From Anaerolineales bacterium (lineage in GTDB: Bacteria; Chloroflexota; Anaerolineae; Anaerolineales; UBA11858), in assembly GCA_016785015.1 (NCBI GenBank), contig JADHTJ010000014.1, positions 1-51,688 of the forward strand: a stretch of DNA of 51,688 nt. Direction: 5' to 3'. The stretch's first letter is position 1. Each line of letters starts with the position of its first letter. The notes under the pieces are model-generated. The model was not told where the DNA came from, searched no databases, and worked only from the letters and a program-made list of their open reading frames with translations. Shown one piece after another: positions 33,549 to 42,435 of this stretch. The position numbers and the translations under genes were made by a program.

Positions 33549-34900
33549 TCTATCTCAGCCCACTCTGGGGTTGGTTTTTCCGCTGGTTCTTTTCCGTAAA
33601 ATAGATCATCCAGCCATAAGGCCGCTCGACGGAATGCCCCGGAGTACTGAATCCCCCAACGGACAACGTTATGCGCCCAATTATCTGGGTGCGAGTAAGG
33701 GCAAACGGCCATACACTTTCCACAGTCCGTACCGACAGTGTTCCAGTATCGGAAACAGGTATCAGGGTCGATTTTCCAGCGTAATGCGCCATCGTATTCC
33801 TGGCGGTCATCAAATGAGATCGAGCGTGAGGGGCAATTCTCAGCACATTTTTTACATATATAACAGAAATCAATCATCGCAGTGTTGGGCTCTCGTTCAT
33901 TGGGTACAAGCTCAAGAGTTGTGGTAACCACACCCAAACGCACGCGCGGACCTTGTTTTGGAGTCATCAGAATCGTCATACGACCAATCTCACCCAACCC
34001 AGCATCACGCGCGACCAACGGCGCGATGACGCGGTAATTACCATCGATATGCGCCCGGGCTTCATAGCCCAACAGCCTGATCGTCTCGGCCAACTGCACG
34101 GCCACCCTGGCAGATTCAACATATTGTTTGCCAGTCTCCATTGATATCGGGCTTTTGGGAGCGGTGCCAACCATGTCGAAGTCCATCTCAACAGTAAAGG
34201 CAATCGCGTAGCGATGTTCCACGGGGACAAGGCCACCATATTCCCCAGTCCCTCGCCCTATGTTTGAATAAAAATGATATGGCTTTAATTCCGTCACGCC
34301 AACATCCAAAGCTCCGAAAAAGTGCGCTAATCCTTTGAGATATTTTGTTATTTCTCCAGGGGTCTTTTTTGTTCGATCAGTTGTAACAACACCATCCACA
34401 GCTTCACGTAAAGCACCAGTCAGGAAAAAACTACCATCCAAAGACGCAAAATGATAGCGATTCGCAAATTTGGCATCCAAGGAAAGCAAACCCGGCATTT
34501 CCCGTGTGCGATCGTCGGATTTTCTGTGTTCGGGGTGTTCTGCATAATACGATTCAAATTTTGGGGATCCTGGCTCCAAACGGGCGCGAGCAAACATAAT
34601 CTCACGCTCATCAAATCGTTCAACTGGGATATCATTCCCAACATCAACGCTGCCAATGGGTAATAAAAAGAGAGCCAGACCAACTACCAAAGCAACCAAC
34701 ACCACACTAAGTACACTAAACTGCACAGATATTGCCAGGCCGGCAGCAATGAAGAATATCATCGCCCCCAGGGAAGCAATCCCAAAGGAAATATTCTTAG
34801 CCCTGCGCTCCCCTTCGGTAATAGAGACAAACCCAAATGCACCGAAAAACGCAAAAAAGATCAAGCCAATCAGAAGGAGGAAGATGGTAGTTAGCGTCAT
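33545..34900 (-). CDS. Membrane-anchored reductive dehalogenase-like corrinoid/Fe-S protein
   Basis: A 451-residue protein related to RdhA. The N-terminus carries about three membrane helices (about 2-25, 36-56, 58-82) in place of the usual Tat signal. The body has the RdhA-type region around EHRYAIAFTVEMDFDMVG, AVQLAETIRLLGYEAR, ARDAGLGEIGRMTILMTPKQ and RVRLGVVTTTLEL. Two 4Fe-4S motifs follow: Cys346/349/352/356 (CYICKKCAENCP) and Cys382/393/396/400, with FRYWNTVGTDCGKCMAVCP and YSHPDNWAHN. QueG shares part of this fold, but YW..GTDCG.CM.VCPYSH is RdhA-like. The start is the ATG at 34900 after AGGTGA. No rdhB is present; a Ddn-like gene overlaps it instead. The substrate is unknown. Confidence 0.8.
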   Translation of the reverse strand: MTLTTIFLLLIGLIFFAFFGAFGFVSITEGERRAKNISFGIASLGAMIFFIAAGLAISVQFSVLSVVLVALVVGLALFLLPIGSVDVGNDIPVERFDEREIMFARARLEPGSPKFESYYAEHPEHRKSDDRTREMPGLLSLDAKFANRYHFASLDGSFFLTGALREAVDGVVTTDRTKKTPGEITKYLKGLAHFFGALDVGVTELKPYHFYSNIGRGTGEYGGLVPVEHRYAIAFTVEMDFDMVGTAPKSPISMETGKQYVESARVAVQLAETIRLLGYEARAHIDGNYRVIAPLVARDAGLGEIGRMTILMTPKQGPRVRLGVVTTTLELVPNEREPNTAMIDFCYICKKCAENCPSRSISFDDRQEYDGALRWKIDPDTCFRYWNTVGTDCGKCMAVCPYSHPDNWAHNVVRWGIQYSGAFRRAALWLDDLFYGKEPAEKPTPEWAEIE

Positions 34901-34951
34901 GATCACCTATAATCTATACTGAGTATGTGACATCTATCGAGATTATATCTC

Positions 34952-35770
34952 ATGAAACTTATTCTCAATGCCGATGATTTAGGTTTTTCTCCCCTTGTTA
35001 ACCAGACCATCTTCAAATTGCACAAACTGGGCCGATTGACCAGCGCCAGTTTAGTAGTAAATATGCCTGCCAGTCAGTTGGCATTAGAAGAGATCAATGA
35101 TCATCCAAACCTGAGCGTGGGGATTCATCTCAACTTGACAAAAGGGATACCAATCACCCCAGTAGAGTGCATTCCTTCATTGGTGAGACTAACTGGCAGT
35201 TTTTATCATGCAGCATTTTTCTATCCCCTCGCCGTAGCGGGCGCAATCGCACCAACCGAGGTGCAAGCCGAGTGCCGCTCTCAGATCGAACTCGCCCTGA
35301 AAGCTGGGTTAGAGCCAACACATTTAGATTCCCACAATCACTGGCACATGCTACCGCGTTTCAAAAAGATCATTCTGAAGTTGGCACAAGAGTACGAAAT
35401 CCCATCCACACGGCCAACAAATCCCCGTCATTCACTGCTTCCTTCGCGAATCTGGTTGCAAGCCGTCGTTGATAGAAATTTTCCACTCCGCTTCCCAGAC
35501 TCAGTTCATTACGTACTTGCGCTGGACGACTGGATGAATTTATTTGGGAAACCGCGAGCCCTCTTCTTCGGTAAAATTTTAAATAGGATATTGAATAAGC
35601 CCAACGTGACCTTAGAGTTAGTTCTCCATCCTGGCCGCGCTCCTGATCCTGATTTCCCCCGAGACTCAATTTCTCCAAAACGCCGCCAATGGGATTGCGA
35701 TTTCGTTTGCAGCGCAGAATTTGAAGCTTGGTTGGAATCTATCAATGGAAAAATCTCTCAAGGCAGATAG
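34952..35770 (+). CDS. ChbG/HpnK (YdjC) family carbohydrate deacetylase
   Basis: A 272-residue cytosolic protein of the YdjC family, metal-dependent deacetylases acting on N-acetylated sugars such as chitooligosaccharides or on hopanoid precursors. Metal and catalytic motifs are LNADDLGFSP (Asp near 7-8), GIHLNLTKG and THLDSHNHWHMLP. A basic C-terminal part (KRRQWDCDF) ends the protein. It is divergent from the RDase-like gene, with about 50 bases between starts. TATACT at 34915-34920 could be its -10 box, without a good -35. The substrate cannot be inferred from neighbours. Confidence 0.88.
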   Translation: MKLILNADDLGFSPLVNQTIFKLHKLGRLTSASLVVNMPASQLALEEINDHPNLSVGIHLNLTKGIPITPVECIPSLVRLTGSFYHAAFFYPLAVAGAIAPTEVQAECRSQIELALKAGLEPTHLDSHNHWHMLPRFKKIILKLAQEYEIPSTRPTNPRHSLLPSRIWLQAVVDRNFPLRFPDSVHYVLALDDWMNLFGKPRALFFGKILNRILNKPNVTLELVLHPGRAPDPDFPRDSISPKRRQWDCDFVCSAEFEAWLESINGKISQGR

Positions 35771-35920
35771 CCCTTCCGCATGGAAGCAATTCAGTATTCT
35801 CACATACTCGTTCAAAATATTGCCAATTAATCTAATCTATACTAGACTCTTTCCGGTGAAAAATCTGCAGAGATTTAGATCCTAAAAATATTGAAGATCA
35901 TTCTACACGAGGATTGAATT

Positions 35921-36673
35921 ATGGAATGGCTCGCTAGTCCCGAAACCTGGGTTGCCTTATTAACCCTGACAGCCCTGGAAATCGTATTGGGCATCGATAA
36001 CATCATCTTTATCTCTATTCTGGCAGGAAAACTCCCCGCGGACCAACAAAAGCAAGGTCGCCAGATCGGCCTGATCATGGCCATGGTTACGCGCATCTTG
36101 CTGCTCTTTTCCCTTGCCTGGCTCACCAAACTTGTAAACCCGATCTTCTTTGTCTTCAAGCATGGTGTCTCCGGAAAAGATTTAATTCTGATCATCGGCG
36201 GTCTATTCTTGCTAGGTAAGAGCACAGTTGAAATCCATGAAAAATTGGAAGGCCAAGAGGGCGAAGCCTCTGCAAAAGTAAAGGCATCCTTTGGCGCAGT
36301 TATCTTTCAAATTATGCTGCTGGATATCGTCTTCTCGCTGGATTCAGTCATCACGGCTGTAGGTATGGCCAATCAGATTGCCGTAATGGTTACCGCTGTG
36401 ATTATCGCCGTATTGATTATGCTCTACGCTTCGGGACCAATCAGCAGATATGTAAACAATAGGCCGACCATCAAAATTTTGGCGCTGAGCTTCCTGCTTC
36501 TCATCGGTGCTAATCTGGTGGCAGAAGGTCTGGGTTTCCACATTCCCAAAGGCTACACATATTTCGCTATGGGATTCTCATTCTTTGTCGAAATGCTCAA
36601 CCAGCGTTTGCGCGATCGCAAAGAACACCCCGTTAAACTCCGTCAAGCTTACATCGAAGAAGAAACTGCATGA
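35921..36673 (+). CDS. TerC family integral membrane protein
   Basis: A 250-residue protein with about seven helices. The TerC marks are ALEIVLGIDNIIFISILAGK (helix 1, with the conserved acidic residues) and LLDIVFSLDSVITAVGMA in the middle, plus LLLIGANLVAEGLGFHIPKGY. The family moves metal ions, probably Mn(II), outward, and B. subtilis members help load metal into secreted enzymes. GAGGA lies eight bases before the ATG. Its stop overlaps the ATG of an M23 peptidase gene (ATGA), suggesting the two functions are linked. No yybP-ykoY-like element is recognisable in the 150 bases upstream. Confidence 0.9.
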   Translation: MEWLASPETWVALLTLTALEIVLGIDNIIFISILAGKLPADQQKQGRQIGLIMAMVTRILLLFSLAWLTKLVNPIFFVFKHGVSGKDLILIIGGLFLLGKSTVEIHEKLEGQEGEASAKVKASFGAVIFQIMLLDIVFSLDSVITAVGMANQIAVMVTAVIIAVLIMLYASGPISRYVNNRPTIKILALSFLLLIGANLVAEGLGFHIPKGYTYFAMGFSFFVEMLNQRLRDRKEHPVKLRQAYIEEETA

Positions 36674-37776
36674 CCAAAACCAAACATCCGTTGAAACGAG
36701 CTACCGTTACGTTTGTTAATATTGCCACAGTGGCTTTGGTTTTTGTCGCAGCACTTTTGGGGTGGGATCGACTCCAAAATGGTGGCGCAGCCCAACCCCC
36801 CGCGGGAACACTGTCTCCAGTGGTTTCCCCCACACCCGAACAGGAAGTGCAAGCCAATGTTCAAGTTGGTCTACCAGCCTTAGCATCTAATTCATCCCCA
36901 ACGGGTTCGGGTATTACACGCGCTGCCACCATGGATACCACCATCCCCACCCGGCCACGCGTCGATGTGATCACCTATACCGTGGAATTAGGCGACAATC
37001 TATTCAGTATTGCAGAACAATACAATTTAAAAGCTGAAACGATCTTATGGGGAAATTTCGAAATATTAGAAGATAATCCCCAATTTTTAAAAGCTGAGCA
37101 GGAACTCAATATCTTGCCGGTGAATGGTACTTACTACGAATGGAACGAGGGAGATAATCTCGGACAGGTGGCCGAATTCTTCAAAGTCGAGCCGCAGCTA
37201 ATCATCGAGTATCCCGGAAACCGCTTCGACCTAACCGAAGCTGCTACTGGAAATTACAGCATTGAAGAGGGAATGTGGCTGATCATACCCGAAGGCAAAC
37301 GTGCAATCAAGGATTGGGGGCCACCAGCCATTACTCGTGAGAATCCTGCTTCTGCAGCATTTTATGGTGCGGGATCTTGTGGTGCGATTTACGAGGGAGC
37401 CATAGGTTCATTCACTTTTGTCTGGCCCACAACCAGCCATCAAGTTTCTGGCTACAGTTATGATCCGGTCGTTCACAAAGCACTAGATATTGGTGGTTCG
37501 GAAGGTAATGCAATCTACGCTGTCGATCATGGAGTGGTAGTCTATGCGGGCTGGAGTGATTATGGATATGGGTATCTGATCGTCATCGACCATGGTACCG
37601 GATGGCAGACAGCCTATGCTCACTTGAACGCTGTTGGTGTCACCTGCGGGCAAAGCGTTTACCAAGGGACTATGATTGGCGCTCTAGGGAATACGGGCAA
37701 CTCATCTGGCGCACACTTACATTTCGAAATGATCTATAATGGAGTTAAGGTCAATCCACTTAATTTTGTGCAATGA
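36670..37776 (+). CDS. LysM-containing M23 family metallopeptidase
   Basis: A 368-residue envelope protein with an N-terminal membrane anchor (about 11-31), a Pro/Ser/Thr-rich linker (about 38-95), a LysM domain (about 101-150, ITYTVELGDNLFSIAEQYNL), a second, weaker LysM-like stretch (about 155-215), and a C-terminal M23 LytM peptidase domain. Zinc ligands are His269 and Asp273 (HKALDIG) and the HLHFE pair His349/His351. It is therefore expected to cut peptidoglycan cross-links. The ATGA overlap with terC suggests co-translation. A hairpin follows at 37783-37810. Confidence 0.92.
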   Translation: MTKTKHPLKRATVTFVNIATVALVFVAALLGWDRLQNGGAAQPPAGTLSPVVSPTPEQEVQANVQVGLPALASNSSPTGSGITRAATMDTTIPTRPRVDVITYTVELGDNLFSIAEQYNLKAETILWGNFEILEDNPQFLKAEQELNILPVNGTYYEWNEGDNLGQVAEFFKVEPQLIIEYPGNRFDLTEAATGNYSIEEGMWLIIPEGKRAIKDWGPPAITRENPASAAFYGAGSCGAIYEGAIGSFTFVWPTTSHQVSGYSYDPVVHKALDIGGSEGNAIYAVDHGVVVYAGWSDYGYGYLIVIDHGTGWQTAYAHLNAVGVTCGQSVYQGTMIGALGNTGNSSGAHLHFEMIYNGVKVNPLNFVQ

Positions 37777-37782
37777 GATTAT

Positions 37783-37810
37783 TGTAAAGACGCAGTTTAC
37801 AGCGTCTTTA
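37783..37810. repeat. TAAAGACGC...GCGTCTTTA hairpin
   Basis: TAAAGACGC (37785-37793) pairs perfectly with GCGTCTTTA (37802-37810). A competing hairpin TGTAAA (37783-37788) / TTTACA (37796-37801) uses the same bases. The downstream TTCAAAG is a poor U-tract, so it may be a repeat of the GACGTCTC/GACGC kind or a weak terminator for the M23 gene. Confidence 0.5.
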
Positions 37811-37820
37811 TTCAAAGAAC

Positions 37821-38243
37821 ATGAACTGGTATAAAGACACCCTTCAAATTCAGACACGTGGTAAGGGCTTATTCCTCTTCAGTGATTCAATCAACTCGAA
37901 AATTCAGGAATGGGGTATCCAGGAAGGGATGTGTTACCTGTACCTTCAGCACACCAGTGCATCCATGGTGATCAGTGAGAGCTACGATCCCAGCGCGCGC
38001 ATTGATCTGGAAGCTTTCATGGAGCGTTTAGCTCCTGAAAACCAATCTTGGTATCGCCATACTATGGAAGGCAGTGACGACTCCCCATCTCACATGCGTG
38101 CCATGCTCACAGATACCAGTCTGACTATCCCCATCGACGATGGTCGATTAAACTTGGGAACCTGGCAAGGAGTCTATCTCTTCGAACATCGGTCACGTCC
38201 TCACAGAAGGCGGGTTTTGCTACGATGTCTGAGCGTCGAATAA
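37821..38243 (+). CDS. YjbQ/UPF0047 family protein (secondary thiamine-phosphate synthase fold)
   Basis: A 140-residue protein of the YjbQ family. Signature pieces are YLQHTSASMVISESYDPSARID, which should be read as adjoining motifs around HTSAS, then HTMEGSDDSPSHMRAML and GTWQGVYLFEHRSRPHRRRV. The conserved His and Asp residues form the putative active site. Some homologues have weak thiamine-phosphate synthase activity, but the natural role is unclear. Its last 19 bases overlap the next gene. No thiamine gene is near, so the name should not be read as a pathway claim. Confidence 0.88.
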   Translation: MNWYKDTLQIQTRGKGLFLFSDSINSKIQEWGIQEGMCYLYLQHTSASMVISESYDPSARIDLEAFMERLAPENQSWYRHTMEGSDDSPSHMRAMLTDTSLTIPIDDGRLNLGTWQGVYLFEHRSRPHRRRVLLRCLSVE

Positions 38244-38755
38244 ATAGAGCGCCCACTCTTCCCGTTATTCTGATTGCGCTTGGCGGTTTATTTCTGATCA
38301 GTGTCTTGGGATATGGGTATTACAATCTAATTCTCTCAAACCCAAAACCAGCCTCATTACCAGAAATTGTCGCCGAATTTTCCTTACAACGTCATGTTTT
38401 TGGAACTCAAGCTGTAGATGAAATCAATCAGCTACACAGGCTAGAATTTCCGCTCTCGTCGGGGGCAGTGGGCATCTATGGCGAGAATGGTGAGATCACA
38501 ATATGGGTTAGCGGTGCTCCGGCAAAATGGATGGCAGCACGCTTGACCAACGACATGGAGGAGCGCATTGCGGAGGCCAATTCTCCTTTCTCGGCTCTAG
38601 ATGAACGAGATGGTGGATATCGCCTGATTTATGAAGTAGATGGTCTGGGACAAAAACATTTCTACTTCCAATCCGGCAAACTGCTCATCTGGCTGGCGGC
38701 TGACCATGCAATCGCTGAAGATGTACTGATTGATACTTTGGAATTCTATCCTTAA
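38225..38755 (+). CDS. Single-pass membrane protein of unknown function
   Basis: A 176-residue protein. A short basic N-terminus precedes one membrane helix (about 13-36), then an outer-facing domain of about 135 residues with alternating strands (AVGIYGENGEITIWVSGAP, YRLIYEVDGLGQKHFYFQSG, LLIWLAADH). No family is recognised and no catalytic motif is visible. The start lies 19 bases inside the yjbQ-like gene, which implies linked expression. After it comes a G-rich inverted repeat. Confidence 0.65.
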   Translation: MSERRINRAPTLPVILIALGGLFLISVLGYGYYNLILSNPKPASLPEIVAEFSLQRHVFGTQAVDEINQLHRLEFPLSSGAVGIYGENGEITIWVSGAPAKWMAARLTNDMEERIAEANSPFSALDERDGGYRLIYEVDGLGQKHFYFQSGKLLIWLAADHAIAEDVLIDTLEFYP

Positions 38756-38791
38756 CATTTAGGGTCTCTAGGAATCGCCGTGGTATGGGGC

Positions 38792-38842
38792 CACATTTGG
38801 GGGTAGGGGGCGTGCTCCGCACACCCCCTACCCCCAAATGTG
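38792..38842. repeat. Perfect 19-bp inverted repeat with G5/C5 tracts
   Basis: CACATTTGGGGGTAGGGGG (38792-38810) and CCCCCTACCCCCAAATGTG (38824-38842) are perfect inverted copies. A further GTG/CAC pair closes a CTCCG loop after one mismatch. No T-run follows, so it is not a standard terminator. With GGGG at about 38787-38790 the plus strand has three G-runs of four or five. It lies between the unknown membrane protein gene and the PLD gene. Confidence 0.85.
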
Positions 38843-38906
38843 AGGTCTCTCCCGGTAATTCCCATAGAACCAACATTTACACTATATCTTTGAAATTAAA
38901 ATAAAC

Positions 38907-39989
38907 ATGAACCAACCAAATAAACGTCTGTTCGTAATCATCCTAGCTCTAATCATCTCCATTTTCGCTTGTGCAGAAACGACACCAACATTACTGGAAC
39001 CTCTTCCTACCGTTACCGACACAATTGAGTCTATTTCAACATCAGACTGGATCACGATCTTTTTCAGCGATCCCGACAGCCCCACAGCAGGGAGCTACCG
39101 CGGCGGTCCAGACGGTGATTTGGTATCTGCTATTGACGAGGCGCGTTTCAGCGTTGACGCGGCCATTTACCATCTCAATTTATGGAGTATTCGCGATGCG
39201 TTGATTTCCGCCCACGAGCGCGGCGTCACTGTAAGAGTGGTCACTGAAAGCGATAACCTGGACGAACAAGAAATCCAAGAGTTGATCGATGCGGGTATTA
39301 CTGTTGTCAGCGACCGCCGTGAAAGTCTGATGCATAATAAATTTGTAGTCATAGATAGCCACGAAGTTTGGACAGGCTCGATGAATTTTACGGTCAATGG
39401 GGCTTATAAAAACGATAACAACTTGCTCCAAATACGCTCTTCAAGATTAGCAGAGAATTATGTAGCCGAATTCGAAGAGATGTTCAACGATGACTTCTTC
39501 GGCGATTATATAGTCGATAACACCCCGCATCCATCGTTGGATATTCAAGGAATACGCGTGGACACATCTTTTTCCCCCGATGATGGTACTGCTGATGAAA
39601 TCATAGATCTCATCCAAGGCGCTGAAGAAAGCATATACTTCTTAGCTTTTTCTTTCACATCGGATCCTATCGCCGCGGCACTGATCGAAAAAGCCGAGCA
39701 GGGTGTGACTGTTTCTGGCATCTTTGAGGAGAGTCAATATCGTTCTAATCGCGGCGGAGAGTACGAAAATCTTCTCGATGCGGGATTGGATGTTCATTTG
39801 GACGGCAATTCAAGAAACATGCACCACAAGTTTTTCATAATCGATGAAGAGATTATGATCACCGGTTCGTACAATTTCAGCCGCAGCGCCGAAGAACGCA
39901 ATGATGAAAATACGCTGATCATCTATAATGCTGAGGTCGCTGCACAATTTCTCGCAGAATTCCAACGAGTGTTTTCGAAATCTCAATAA
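38907..39989 (+). CDS. Phospholipase D-like lipoprotein
   Basis: A 360-residue protein of the PLD superfamily. The N-terminal signal ends in a lipobox-like SIFAC (Cys near 22), so it is probably a lipoprotein facing outward. Two HKD motifs give one full active site: His143-Lys145 (HNKFVVIDSHEVWTGSMNF) and His306-Lys308 (HHKFFIIDEEIMITGSYNF). Substrates of this group include phospholipids and DNA. The short length, with two compact repeats, resembles bacterial Nuc-like or PLD-like endonucleases rather than large phospholipases. Outer location plus nuclease-type size could mean DNA scavenging, but that is inference. Confidence 0.87.
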   Translation: MNQPNKRLFVIILALIISIFACAETTPTLLEPLPTVTDTIESISTSDWITIFFSDPDSPTAGSYRGGPDGDLVSAIDEARFSVDAAIYHLNLWSIRDALISAHERGVTVRVVTESDNLDEQEIQELIDAGITVVSDRRESLMHNKFVVIDSHEVWTGSMNFTVNGAYKNDNNLLQIRSSRLAENYVAEFEEMFNDDFFGDYIVDNTPHPSLDIQGIRVDTSFSPDDGTADEIIDLIQGAEESIYFLAFSFTSDPIAAALIEKAEQGVTVSGIFEESQYRSNRGGEYENLLDAGLDVHLDGNSRNMHHKFFIIDEEIMITGSYNFSRSAEERNDENTLIIYNAEVAAQFLAEFQRVFSKSQ

Positions 39990-40067
39990 AACACACACAA
40001 AAATTATGCACAGAAATATTCTTATTTTTATGGTCTGCTAATAAAAATTCACCGAAAGGATTGAAAG

Positions 40068-40391
40068 ATGTATTTTTACGATCCCGCAGAACGTGACCCA
40101 AAAGAACTCGTCCCTGGCATCAATGCCCGTACATTTTGGGGCGAGAATATGCTCATCGCTGTGGTTGATCTTGACCCAGATACACACATGCCACGCCACA
40201 GTCACCATCATGAACAACTTGGCAATGTTATCCAGGGTCAAATGGAGTTGACCATCGGCGATGAAAAACGTTTAGTTAAGCCTGGAGATGTTTACATTAT
40301 CCCCAGCGGTGTTGAACACGAGGCTCAGACTTTCGATGAATCCGTCAAAGTCATCGATGTCTTCAGCCCGGTACGTGAAGAATACAAATAG
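40068..40391 (+). CDS. Cupin domain protein
   Basis: A 107-residue single-domain cupin. The metal-binding motif 1, MPRHSHHHEQLGNVIQGQMEL, carries three His and a Glu-like position, and motif 2 is GDVYIIPSGVEHEAQTF. No substrate is predictable; such small cupins can be enzymes or sensors. AAAGGATTG precedes the ATG. The GT-C-like gene starts six bases downstream, so they may be co-transcribed. Confidence 0.85.
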   Translation: MYFYDPAERDPKELVPGINARTFWGENMLIAVVDLDPDTHMPRHSHHHEQLGNVIQGQMELTIGDEKRLVKPGDVYIIPSGVEHEAQTFDESVKVIDVFSPVREEYK

Positions 40392-40396
40392 TAAAA

Positions 40397-42433
40397 ATGT
40401 ACAAAAAGATCACTGAGACAGCAAAAAAGGTAGCTCAAAACAAATACAGCCTTTTCATCGTTCTGCTATTTGCGTGCATCCTGGCGTATGGCATTAACAT
40501 TCCATGGATGGGGTTTTATTGGGATGATTGGCCCTGGATCTGGTTCTCTAATGTGTTAGGACCCGAGGGCATGCTCCAAATCGATGTAGAGCACCGGCCA
40601 ATCTCTGGGGTAGTTCTTTGGATTGGTGCGCTCCTATCTGGAGATAATCCCCTGAGATGGCAAATCTATAATTTCATCCTGCGATTTTTGGGCGCTTTGG
40701 CCTTAGGTTGGTCTCTAAAAAAGATTTGGCCTGAGCATCGGGAACAAATCACGTGGGCAACTCTGCTCTTTTTGATCTATCCGGGATTTGGGCAGCAATT
40801 CGTTGCAGTCAACAACAGCCGCCATCTTTTCCCATTGATCACCTTCTTCCTTTCGATTGGCTTAATGGTAAAAACAGTTCGCGATAGAAATCGCTTCTGG
40901 CTGTTCACCGGATTCTCTCTCGTTCTTTCACTAATCACCATGTTCACAACAGAGTACTACTATGGACTAGAATTGATCCGCCCGGTGATCATTTGGATAT
41001 TAATTCGCAGGGGTGAAAAACGATTCTCACAAACCATCCTTCCAACTATCAAAGCCTGGCTGCCATATGTAATCCCCCTTTTAGGCGTTTTTATCTGGAG
41101 ATTCACTATCTCGAGGAGTGTCAATTATCAAATCACCTTATTCAATGACATAGGATCATCTTCTGACCAAAACACTCTGCAGCAAATTTGGGGAGGACTC
41201 CAAGATATCTTCTCTTCGGGTATTGGAGTCTGGTTCACAGCCTTTCAATTGCCCAATCCTTCACTATTCGGCTTCCGCAGTCGCATGTATTATTTGGGCA
41301 TTGTACTTATCAGTGCTGTTGGTGTTCTGATTTATCTCATCTTCCTACAAAGGGTAAAAGAGCAGAAAAATGTCTGGGGACAAGAAGCGCTCATAATAGG
41401 TGTATCAGCATTGGTCATCAGTCCGATCCCTTTCTGGGTGACCGGACTCGATCCCAGACTCACCTTCCCCAATGACCGTCTGAATCTTCCCATGATATTT
41501 GGGGCGAGTCTGCTTTTGACCAGCATCATCAGTCTGGCCTTCAAACGCGATGTCTACAAAGTTCTCTTACTTTCCATCATCATTGGCTTTTCAATTGGCA
41601 GTCACAACCAGAATGCAATCAACTACCGTCGTGATTGGAAATATCAAATTGCTTTTTTCCAACAATTTACTACCCGAATCCCCGCTCTTGAAGAAAATAC
41701 AGCCATCCTGGTCAATGAACTGCCCAACAACCGCTCTACGGATAACTCGCTCACCGCCCCACTAAACTGGACCTATGCGCCAGATTATTCGACTGGCAAC
41801 ATGCCATTGAACATGTATTACATCGAGCTGCGTTTTGGTCGAGAAGAAACTTCTCTTGAAAACACCCCTCTTTCGGGCGTCTACCGTTTCTTCCCTTACG
41901 AGAGTTCTCCAGAGCAAATCCTGGTAGTCTATCACCGTCCGCCGGCATGCCTGCGCGTCATGGATGCTGAGCAGCAACATTATTACCCCTTATTGCCATC
42001 GTTCGTCAAGGATGTTTTACCCTATTCTCATGCCGACCGTATCATCACAGATATAGAAACTTCAGCAGTGTTACCTGAAATCCTGTCCAAGTATCCTCAT
42101 CCTGAGAATTGGTGTTACTACTTCGAAAAAGCAGATTTAGCACGCCAACGTCAGGATTGGGAGCAAGTTGCCAAACTTGGAGATATCGCCTTCCATCTGG
42201 AAGACTCCCCCAACCATGCGTCGGAACGTGTGCCCTTCATCGAGGGCTATGCCCATGCTGGGCGCTGGAATAGAGCCGAGGAATTAACTTTCGAAGCCCT
42301 AGAGATAAACAAGTTCATGGGCCCGATGCTCTGCGAAGCCTGGGAACGCATCGAGGCAACCACATCGCCCTCAACAGAGCGAGATGAAATACTTGATACA
42401 ATAAATAGTCAATTAAATTGCGATTTATATTAG
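40397..42433 (+). CDS. Polytopic membrane protein, GT-C glycosyltransferase-like
   Basis: A 678-residue protein with about 10-11 membrane helices between roughly 18 and 400, followed by a soluble C-terminal part of about 280 residues. The first outer loop holds FYWDDWPWIWF, an Asp-Asp motif in the position of the catalytic acidic pair of GT-C enzymes that use lipid-linked sugars. The C-terminal part contains cysteines and helical repeats (EQVAKLGDIAF, RWNRAEELTFEALEI) reminiscent of TPR. No donor or acceptor can be inferred. It follows a cupin gene by six bases and ends before a repeat element. Confidence 0.65.
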   Translation: MYKKITETAKKVAQNKYSLFIVLLFACILAYGINIPWMGFYWDDWPWIWFSNVLGPEGMLQIDVEHRPISGVVLWIGALLSGDNPLRWQIYNFILRFLGALALGWSLKKIWPEHREQITWATLLFLIYPGFGQQFVAVNNSRHLFPLITFFLSIGLMVKTVRDRNRFWLFTGFSLVLSLITMFTTEYYYGLELIRPVIIWILIRRGEKRFSQTILPTIKAWLPYVIPLLGVFIWRFTISRSVNYQITLFNDIGSSSDQNTLQQIWGGLQDIFSSGIGVWFTAFQLPNPSLFGFRSRMYYLGIVLISAVGVLIYLIFLQRVKEQKNVWGQEALIIGVSALVISPIPFWVTGLDPRLTFPNDRLNLPMIFGASLLLTSIISLAFKRDVYKVLLLSIIIGFSIGSHNQNAINYRRDWKYQIAFFQQFTTRIPALEENTAILVNELPNNRSTDNSLTAPLNWTYAPDYSTGNMPLNMYYIELRFGREETSLENTPLSGVYRFFPYESSPEQILVVYHRPPACLRVMDAEQQHYYPLLPSFVKDVLPYSHADRIITDIETSAVLPEILSKYPHPENWCYYFEKADLARQRQDWEQVAKLGDIAFHLEDSPNHASERVPFIEGYAHAGRWNRAEELTFEALEINKFMGPMLCEAWERIEATTSPSTERDEILDTINSQLNCDLY

Positions 42434-42435
42434 AA

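Noticed and set aside
35771-35920. Manganese (yybP-ykoY) riboswitch ahead of terC
   Set aside because: The conserved loops of that riboswitch are not recognisable and no terminator-like switch precedes the gene.
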